From Pseudomonadota bacterium (lineage in GTDB: Bacteria; Pseudomonadota; Gammaproteobacteria; Pseudomonadales; Azotimanducaceae), in the NCBI GenBank assembly GCA_022571415.1, contig JACZXW010000007.1:1-50197 (forward strand): DNA of 50,197 nucleotides, given 5' to 3'. The translations under genes and the position numbers were made by a program. Below, piece after piece: positions 44,572-50,197 of this stretch (the stretch's first letter is position 1; every line of letters starts with the position of its first letter). A model generated the notes under the pieces. That model was given only the letters and a program-made list of their open reading frames with translations, did no database searches and had not been told where the DNA came from.

Positions 44572-46467
44572 TCATTCTGATTCCGCCAGCTGCTGTTCCC
44601 CGTGTAGCAAATAATGATCCAGCACCTGGCGTGCCACCGGCGCCGCAAACTTGCTACCTCCGCCGCCATTTTCAATCAGAACAGCCAGCGCAATCCTGGG
44701 TTTATCCACGGGCGCGAACGCGACAAACCAGGCATGCTTTCTCAGGCGATCGTCCAGCTTATCCTCGTCATACTCTTCACCCTGCTTTATTTCCACCACC
44801 TGGGCAGTTCCGGATTTACCTGCCATGCTATAGGAAATATCGCGCCCTATGTAAGCCCAGGCTGTACCATTTTCTCCAAACCCCTGGTTACCCCGATGCA
44901 CCACCATTTGCATCGATGAAATAATCAGTTCCCAGACATGCTCGGGTACTAAATTAATGTCCTGGGGTACAACGACACCGGACTCATACATCAGATCACT
45001 ACCTTCCTTCAGCATTCGTGGTGCAACCCACTTGCCCCTGTTGGCAATCACCGTGATCGCAGTCGCCAGCTGCAGCGGTGTCACTAACATGTCACCTTGT
45101 CCAATCCCGATATTTACTGTGTCTCCAGGGTACCAGGGGAACCCCCTCGCCTCTCTCTTCCACGCCTTTGAAGGCAGCAGGCCACTGCGTGCTTCCGGCA
45201 AGTCCAGCGCTGTATTCCGTCCAAACCCGAACATTTCAAAATATTCGTGAATACGATCAATGCCCAATTTCACCGCCAGGTTGTAGAAGTACACATTGCA
45301 GGACCTATAAATCGCTTTTTGCAAATTGACGACGCCATGGCCGCCCAAACCGCTTTTGGTCCAGTTCCAGTCCCTGTACAAACGTTCATCGTTGGGAAGT
45401 TGAAACCAACCAGGATCTTCTATGGTAAATTCAGGATCAATCACTCCCGTCACCAAACCGGTCAACCCAAGCAGGGGTTTGATCGTGGAACCGGGTTCAT
45501 ATTGACCTTGTATGGCCCGGTTGAACAATGGCACATCAATTGAATCTCGCAACTTCGCGTAAGTATCAAAATCAATGCCAGTGACAAACAGGTTGGGGTC
45601 ATACCCGGGTTTACTCACCATAGCCAGGATTCCACCTGTTGACGGGTCAATGGCTACTATGGCGCCGCGACGCTCTCCCAGCGCATCACTCGCCACTCGT
45701 TGCAGGGAAGAATCAACATACAGCACTAGATCCTTGCCGGAGACAGGCAAGGTTGAATCCAGCACCTTCATCACCTTACCGCGCGCGTTGGTTTCCACCC
45801 GTCGGTATCCCACCGTACCCAGCAGGTCAGATTCATAGAATCTTTCTATACCAATTTTACCAACGTGATCAGTGCCCGAATAAGCGACCCGATCCAACCG
45901 GCGTACATCCTTTTCGTTGATGCGCCTGACAGAACCAACAGCATGCGCCATCAATTCGCCCTTCGGGTAGTGTCTAACCAGCTTGGCTTCTATTTCGACG
46001 CCCGCCATGGCATATAGATCGACGCTGACCCTGGCCATCTCTTCCTGGGAAAGCTTGAACAGAACCGGAACTGACTCAAACGGCCTTTGTCGCCGTCTCA
46101 GGCGTTTATGAAAACCCTCAATCTGCGCGTCTGACAAACCTACAAGCTCATCTATCCTGGCGAGTGTGGCCTCCAGGTCAGCTACCCTCTCGATAGTGAT
46201 GGTAAGGTTGTGGGAAGGAATGTTGTCCGCGATCAATTCACCATTTCTGTCATATATCAATCCACGGTTCGGCGGAAGCGACTGTACCTGGATTCGATTT
46301 CTGTCAGACAGTGTCGCGTAAACACTGTGCTGCACTATCTGCAGATAAAAAAATCGGGCAACAAGAAGCAGGGTCAGAAGGATCAACAAACCGAACCCCA
46401 ATGACGCGCGTTCAAAATAGATCCGGCTCTCGCTCGTGTGATCTTTTAGGACTAAAGGCTCAACCAT
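44572..46467 (-). CDS. mrdA: Penicillin-binding protein 2
   Basis: A 631-residue class B transpeptidase of the elongasome, with a single N-terminal membrane anchor (about 22-42) and a pedestal domain. The transpeptidase domain has the SxxK serine in 'YEPGSTIKPLLGL', SxN in 'YRSCNVYFYN', and KSGT in 'MAGKSGTAQVVE'. It cross-links strands made by RodA, encoded just downstream. The rlmH stop is only six bases upstream of the mrdA start, so the whole set is one transcript. Confidence 0.97.
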   Translation of the reverse strand: MVEPLVLKDHTSESRIYFERASLGFGLLILLTLLLVARFFYLQIVQHSVYATLSDRNRIQVQSLPPNRGLIYDRNGELIADNIPSHNLTITIERVADLEATLARIDELVGLSDAQIEGFHKRLRRRQRPFESVPVLFKLSQEEMARVSVDLYAMAGVEIEAKLVRHYPKGELMAHAVGSVRRINEKDVRRLDRVAYSGTDHVGKIGIERFYESDLLGTVGYRRVETNARGKVMKVLDSTLPVSGKDLVLYVDSSLQRVASDALGERRGAIVAIDPSTGGILAMVSKPGYDPNLFVTGIDFDTYAKLRDSIDVPLFNRAIQGQYEPGSTIKPLLGLTGLVTGVIDPEFTIEDPGWFQLPNDERLYRDWNWTKSGLGGHGVVNLQKAIYRSCNVYFYNLAVKLGIDRIHEYFEMFGFGRNTALDLPEARSGLLPSKAWKREARGFPWYPGDTVNIGIGQGDMLVTPLQLATAITVIANRGKWVAPRMLKEGSDLMYESGVVVPQDINLVPEHVWELIISSMQMVVHRGNQGFGENGTAWAYIGRDISYSMAGKSGTAQVVEIKQGEEYDEDKLDDRLRKHAWFVAFAPVDKPRIALAVLIENGGGGSKFAAPVARQVLDHYLLHGEQQLAESE

Positions 46468-46473
46468 GCGTCA

Positions 46474-46941
46474 CTACTTGTGATAAGGATGGTTGTTCAG
46501 CATGGACCAGGCACGATACAGCTGTTCCGCTACGAGTATCCTCACCAGGAAGTGCGGAAACGTAAGTCGTGAGAGTGACCAGGTGTCATCCATGTCATCC
46601 AGACAACTTTTTGACAATCCATCGGGACCGCCAATGACCATTTGTATGTGACTATAATTGTTCATCCACTGTTTCATTTTGTCGGCCAGGTCCGCTGTGC
46701 TCCATATACTCCCTTCTCGATCCAAGGCGACGAGCCTTGCTCCTTTGACATACTGTTTGCGAATTCCTTTTTCTTCTTCCTGTTTCAGTCTGTCTAACGA
46801 ATCGTTCTTGAATCTTTTGGCAACTGCAATTTCTCTGATCTCAAAAGCGCACTCGCGCGGCATCCGTTTCTGGTATTCCGCTACTCCTTCCCTGATCCAG
46901 GCAGGAGGTTTCGTACCTACAGCAAGAAGTTCTATTTTCAT
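46474..46941 (-). CDS. rlmH: 23S rRNA pseudouridine-1915 N3-methyltransferase
   Basis: A 155-residue SPOUT-class methyltransferase acting on helix 69 of 23S rRNA in the 70S ribosome. The family is recognised by the N-terminal 'MKIELLAVGTKPPAWI', 'GARLVALDREG', the SAM-binding 'QMVIGGPDGLSKSC' and the C-terminal knot 'LTFPHFLVRILVAEQLYRAW'. Length is exactly that of E. coli RlmH. The gene lies 23 bases after rsfS. Confidence 0.97.
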   Translation of the reverse strand: MKIELLAVGTKPPAWIREGVAEYQKRMPRECAFEIREIAVAKRFKNDSLDRLKQEEEKGIRKQYVKGARLVALDREGSIWSTADLADKMKQWMNNYSHIQMVIGGPDGLSKSCLDDMDDTWSLSRLTFPHFLVRILVAEQLYRAWSMLNNHPYHK

Positions 46942-46964
46942 ACCGGGTTCCCGTCGGTAGGTGT

Positions 46965-47315
46965 TTAGGGAGTGTTCCCTTCAACCTTTCCCGGCCTCAT
47001 GTTCCACAGGCTTTCCAGGTCGTAAAAATCCCGTACTTTTGGCAACATGACATGGACAATGACATCTGTGAGGTCTATCAACACCCATTCACCCTGCGCT
47101 TGCCCCTCAATTCCAAGAGGTTTGACACCAGCACTTCGAGCTTCTTCCAATACATTGTTTACCAGCGCCTTCACCTGCCTGTTGGAATTCCCACTTACAA
47201 CGACCATAAAATCAGAGATATCCGTCATTTCACTAATATCAAGACAAACAATTCCCTCACCTTTGACATCTTCCAGCGCGTTTATAACCACATCTTTTAG
47301 TTCAACATTCAGCAT
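46965..47315 (-). CDS. rsfS: Ribosome silencing factor RsfS
   Basis: A 116-residue protein of the Iojap/DUF143 family that binds L14 and keeps 50S and 30S subunits apart during starvation. Typical segments: 'GIVCLDISEMTDISDFMVVV', 'SGNSNRQVKALVNNV', 'GVKPLGIEGQAQGEWVLIDL' and 'VIVHVMLPKVRDFYDLESLW'. It sits between nadD and rlmH, its usual place. Confidence 0.97.
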   Translation of the reverse strand: MLNVELKDVVINALEDVKGEGIVCLDISEMTDISDFMVVVSGNSNRQVKALVNNVLEEARSAGVKPLGIEGQAQGEWVLIDLTDVIVHVMLPKVRDFYDLESLWNMRPGKVEGNTP

Positions 47316-47341
47316 CTATATCCGTTTCCTTAACGTCTCCA

Positions 47342-47989
47342 TTAACAATACAAGCCATGCTCCAAAGCAAAGTCAATCACCTTTTCCGGCATCTTACCTG
47401 TTGGCCTCGTACCAATCTTTAACATCTCCCTGATTTCCGTGGCAGTCACTTCGACCTGTACCAGGCTCACAAGACAAATAGTACCGCAAGGTAAATGCCT
47501 TATGTCTTTCGGATCATCCACCAATCTGCTCCGGGACCAATCTAACACTTCATCTGGTATTTCCTGGGAACAGCCCGGTCGATCAAGCACTACCAGATGC
47601 GCAACATCCGTTAAATCTCGCCAGCGATCCCATTCATTCAATGTGCAGTAGGAATCGATGCCTAGAATAAAATACAAGGGTACAGCAGCCCCCAACTCTG
47701 ATCGAAAAGAGACAAGTGTATCTGCAGTATATGAAACGCCCTGCCTGGACACCTCCCTGTCATCGACCTGCATTGTATCGTCCGCACAGGTTGCAATGCG
47801 AAGCATGGAAAGGCGTTGCCCGGGAGTTGATGAAGGATTTATCCGATGAGGCGGAACGAACGAAGGCACGAATTTTACTCGAGACAACCCGAGCAGATCC
47901 ATCACCGCAGATGCGGATTTCAGATGCCCGAAGTGAACTGGGTCGAAGGTGCCTCCAAATACAGCCAATCCCGTTTCAGGATTTGTCAT
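47342..47989 (-). CDS. nadD: Nicotinate-nucleotide adenylyltransferase
   Basis: A 215-residue nucleotidyltransferase that makes deamido-NAD from nicotinate mononucleotide and ATP. The ATP motif is '[16 protein letters not shown]' at about residues 10-25. 'PSFVPPHR', '[16 protein letters not shown]' and '[19 protein letters not shown]' (the ISSTxIR-like loop, here VTATEIR) follow. The ATG overlaps the proA stop by four bases. Confidence 0.96.
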   Translation of the reverse strand: MTNPETGLAVFGGTFDPVHFGHLKSASAVMDLLGLSRVKFVPSFVPPHRINPSSTPGQRLSMLRIATCADDTMQVDDREVSRQGVSYTADTLVSFRSELGAAVPLYFILGIDSYCTLNEWDRWRDLTDVAHLVVLDRPGCSQEIPDEVLDWSRSRLVDDPKDIRHLPCGTICLVSLVQVEVTATEIREMLKIGTRPTGKMPEKVIDFALEHGLYC

Positions 47990-49251
47990 TGACGAATCTG
48001 TCCGTCCCCAAAGACCACATACTTCTGCGAGGTAAGACCTTCCAGCCCAACGGGACCCCTGACATGCAGTTTGTCGGTAGAAATCCCTATCTCTGCTCCC
48101 AGGCCATATTCAAAGCCATCAGCAAATCGGGTAGATGCATTGATCAATACCGAACTTGAATCCACCTCCCTGATAAACTTTCGCCCGTTCGTATAGTTCT
48201 CGGTCACAATCGTGTCTGTGTTACTCGATCCGTATTTATTAATATGATCGATAGCGCCGTCTATCCCTGGCACAATTTTTATTGAAAGAATGGGGCCAAG
48301 ATATTCAGTGCGCCAGTCTTCCTCGGTAGCAACCCCTACCTGGCAAATGTTAGATAGAATCTCTCTCGTGTCATCACAGCCTCGTAGCTCAACACCCATA
48401 TTAATATACTTGTTCGCCAGTTCAGGCAGCACATCTGGCGCAATGGGCGCTGCCACTAACAAGGTTTCCATGGCGTTGCATACCGCATAGCGCTGGGTTT
48501 TTGCATTGAAGGCAATACTTATGGCCATTTCCCTGCGGGCGTCTTCATCAATGTATACGTGGCAAATACCGTCAAGATGCTTGATCAACGGGATTGTCGC
48601 CTCCCTGGTGACCCGCTCAATCAACCCTTTACCTCCTCTGGGCACAATGACATCAACATACTGATCCATCTTTATAAGCTCGCCCACCGCTTGCCTGTCC
48701 GTGTGCTGCACCAGTTGAATAACGTCTTCAGGCAAACCGCCTTGGGCGAGACCCCAGATGATACATTCAGATAGTGCCCGGTTAGAACTAATGGCTTCCG
48801 AGCCGCCGCGCAGTATTGTCGCGTTACCAGACTTCAGGCATAAACTTGCTGCATCGATGGTGACGTTAGGCCTTGATTCATAAATAATACCGATGACGCC
48901 AAGTGGCGTACGCATTCTGCCGACCTGCAAACCATTAGGGCGATAGACCAGATCACTAATTTCGCCCACAGGGTCCTGCAATTGAGCGACCTGTTCCAGT
49001 CCATTTACCATGGAGTCGAAGCTGGCGTCAGTAAATGCCAATCGATCCAGCATGGCAGTATTCAGCCCCTTGGCACGGCCGGCTTCAAGGTCTTTTTCAT
49101 TTTCCAGCATTAAACGGCTACGTTCACCAAGGATCCTCTCCCCGATGGCCCGTAACGCAATATTTTTCTGATCCGTGCTAGCCAGGCTGATTGCAACAGA
49201 CGCAAGCTTCGCCGCCTGTCCCATCTTGAGCATGTATTCCCGAATATCCAT
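47986..49251 (-). CDS. proA: Gamma-glutamyl phosphate reductase
   Basis: A 421-residue aldehyde-dehydrogenase-fold enzyme that reduces gamma-glutamyl phosphate to glutamate semialdehyde with NADPH in proline synthesis. Recognised by '[20 protein letters not shown]', '[19 protein letters not shown]', '[12 protein letters not shown]', the catalytic Cys region '[13 protein letters not shown]' and the C-terminal '[20 protein letters not shown]'. It heads the nadD-rsfS-rlmH-mrdA-rodA operon. proB is not in the window. Confidence 0.97.
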   Translation of the reverse strand: MDIREYMLKMGQAAKLASVAISLASTDQKNIALRAIGERILGERSRLMLENEKDLEAGRAKGLNTAMLDRLAFTDASFDSMVNGLEQVAQLQDPVGEISDLVYRPNGLQVGRMRTPLGVIGIIYESRPNVTIDAASLCLKSGNATILRGGSEAISSNRALSECIIWGLAQGGLPEDVIQLVQHTDRQAVGELIKMDQYVDVIVPRGGKGLIERVTREATIPLIKHLDGICHVYIDEDARREMAISIAFNAKTQRYAVCNAMETLLVAAPIAPDVLPELANKYINMGVELRGCDDTREILSNICQVGVATEEDWRTEYLGPILSIKIVPGIDGAIDHINKYGSSNTDTIVTENYTNGRKFIREVDSSSVLINASTRFADGFEYGLGAEIGISTDKLHVRGPVGLEGLTSQKYVVFGDGQIRQ

Positions 49252-49281
49252 TCACTACTACAGTTGTTTGCTTAAATTTCA

Positions 49282-49312
49282 ATTATAACGCTTTGCCCGT
49301 AGTATTCCCCAA
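49282..49312 (-). promoter_or_regulatory. Candidate proA promoter in divergent region
   Basis: On the minus strand a perfect TATAAT (49282-49287) lies about 30 bases before the proA ATG, with a poor -35 (TTGGGG, 19-base spacing). The same palindromic bases read as TATAAC (49284-49289) on the plus strand toward the glycosylase gene, so the two divergent promoters probably overlap in this 60-base gap. Confidence 0.35.
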
Positions 49313-50004
49313 TGCTGGACAATCGATTTTTCAATAAGGACCCTGAGCGTCTTGCCATCGCCCTCCTGGGAAAAATATTGAGACGGCGGATCAACCACCC
49401 CCGGGCTGGAAATATCTGGCTTGCAGCAAGAATTATCGAAACGGAAGCCTACTACCTCACCGAGAAAGGCAGTCACTCTTCTCTTGGCTTTACCCAAAAG
49501 AGAAAAGCCATGTTCATGAGACCCGGTACTATCTATATGTACTACGCGCGCGGTGGTGATTCACTCAATTTCTCAGCCAGGGGTAAAGGTAACGGTGTCC
49601 TCGTGAAGTCGGGATTTCCATATATCGACAAGAAAAGCCCCGCCTCAAATCTGGACATTATGCGAGAGTTGAACCCGGGTGGTAGAACAGCAAGGCCCGA
49701 CGAAAGACTTTGCAATGGTCAAACCTTGATATGCAGGTCGCTTCACTTGAAAGTTCCCGAATGGAATCAACAGCAGCTTCATCGATCAAAATTCAGACTC
49801 GAAGAAATCGAACAGGGACCGGTCACTATCATCCAGTGTCAACGAATTGGCATCCCGCCAGGCAGGGACCATCACCTGCTACTGCGCTTTGTCGATACAC
49901 GATACGCGCCATTTTGTACCAGTAATCCACTGACGAAAAAAAACTGGAAGCAAGGCAGAGACTACCTGATTCTTCAAACAACTACCGGGGAAACCTGTGA
50001 TTAA
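49312..50004 (+). CDS. mpg: DNA-3-methyladenine glycosylase, AAG/MPG type
   Basis: A 230-residue base-excision repair enzyme that removes alkylated purines. The family core is visible: 'RIIETEAYYLTEKGSHSS' with the catalytic Glu, 'KAMFMRPGTIYMYYARGGDS' as the beta-hairpin that intercalates DNA, and the late 'RFVDTRYAPFCTSN'. The hairpin and later parts differ from the human and Bacillus proteins, but the order of motifs is conserved. No ribosome site is evident before the ATG. With the TATAAC at 49284 the transcript could have a very short leader. A homologue near proA is also known in Pseudomonas. Confidence 0.88.
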   Translation: MLDNRFFNKDPERLAIALLGKILRRRINHPRAGNIWLAARIIETEAYYLTEKGSHSSLGFTQKRKAMFMRPGTIYMYYARGGDSLNFSARGKGNGVLVKSGFPYIDKKSPASNLDIMRELNPGGRTARPDERLCNGQTLICRSLHLKVPEWNQQQLHRSKFRLEEIEQGPVTIIQCQRIGIPPGRDHHLLLRFVDTRYAPFCTSNPLTKKNWKQGRDYLILQTTTGETCD

Positions 50005-50158
50005 GAAGATATTTCGTCAGACTAAGAAAGACGCGCACTCAGTTAATTTGTTAGCCCGCTGCAAGTTAACAAAATTATGAGTAGGACTCTGAAGCGGTTA
50101 TGGCGGAAATAGTGATAGGGCATACGGACCTTGATCAGGCTTTCCCCAGGAGACTGTC
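50005..50158. other. Short intergenic stretch
   Basis: No gene and no strong hairpin were recognised between the mpg stop and the possible minus-strand gene end at 50159. Confidence 0.4.
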
Positions 50159-50197
50159 TCATCGTTTTGACTCTTGCATGTGTTCGATCAGTTTGCC
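50159..50197 (-). CDS. Possible 3' end of a gene running off the window
   Basis: The minus strand is open from the window edge to a TGA at 50159-50161, giving the tail 'GKLIEHMQESKR'. It reads like an ordinary charged C-terminus, and a gene convergent to mpg would fit. Twelve codons are too few for identification. Confidence 0.3.
   Translation of the reverse strand, partial: GKLIEHMQESKR

Noticed and set aside
1-50197. CRISPR arrays, prophage, integrase or complete insertion sequence
   Set aside because: No regularly spaced repeats, cas genes, phage structural genes, integrases or complete transposase genes were seen. Only short palindromic repeats occur.

Overview
The window is a chromosomal segment of a gammaproteobacterium of the Pseudomonas/Cellvibrio-like kind. 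The evidence is the order of its housekeeping genes: lolB-ispE-tRNA(Gln)-prs-rplY-pth-ychF on one strand, the divergent translationally coupled set hemA-prfA-prmC-moeB, and the long operon proA-nadD-rsfS-rlmH-mrdA-rodA-mltB-rlpA-dacA-ybeD-lipB-lipA with a 3-methyladenine glycosylase gene divergent from proA. This is the order known from Pseudomonas. All assignments come from reading the translated sequence. No database search was made.

Layout. Positions 243-3691 carry a DUF6489 protein coupled to a short-chain dehydrogenase, a TPR protein, and a Tat-exported PLP enzyme. A 139-bp imperfect palindrome lies at 3725-3863. Positions 3996-12900 are a surface-glycan region in decay. It holds an intact DUF2723 (TMEM260-like) membrane glycosyltransferase, a frameshifted rfbF, an rfbG cut off mid-gene, an inverted 5' fragment of a membrane glycosyltransferase gene, a 3' remnant of a gtrB-like gene, an intact gtrA-like gene, a 1267-residue membrane protein that joins two multi-spanning modules, an internally deleted O-antigen ligase gene and a 3' scrap of a GT4 glycosyltransferase gene.

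Positions 13054-17226 hold a lipoprotein hydrolase, an ornithine-lipid locus (OlsA-like acyltransferase, DinB-fold protein, OlsB-like N-acyltransferase), an ABC-transporter remnant and two copies of a palindromic repeat with core GGGGTCAGAGTAAAAACT. One copy sits in-frame inside the acyltransferase gene. The other abuts the stop codon of an ATP-grasp gene. Positions 18442-23987 encode an RND efflux pair and an aldo/keto reductase. Positions 24070-26243 encode an ECF sigma factor and a protein that fuses an anti-sigma zinc finger to a bactofilin-like beta-helix.

From tRNA-Met (26597) to the right end the content is mostly core: translation (ychF, pth, rplY, prfA, prmC, rsfS, rlmH, two tRNAs), PRPP, isoprenoid, tetrapyrrole, NAD and proline synthesis, lipoylation, lipoprotein sorting, and cell elongation (PBP2, RodA, MltB, RlpA, DacA).

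The least ordinary items are the double-module glycosyltransferase protein within a collapsing O-antigen locus, the anti-sigma/beta-helix fusion with a signal-peptide-like segment in its middle, and the palindromic repeat translated inside the ornithine-lipid acyltransferase.
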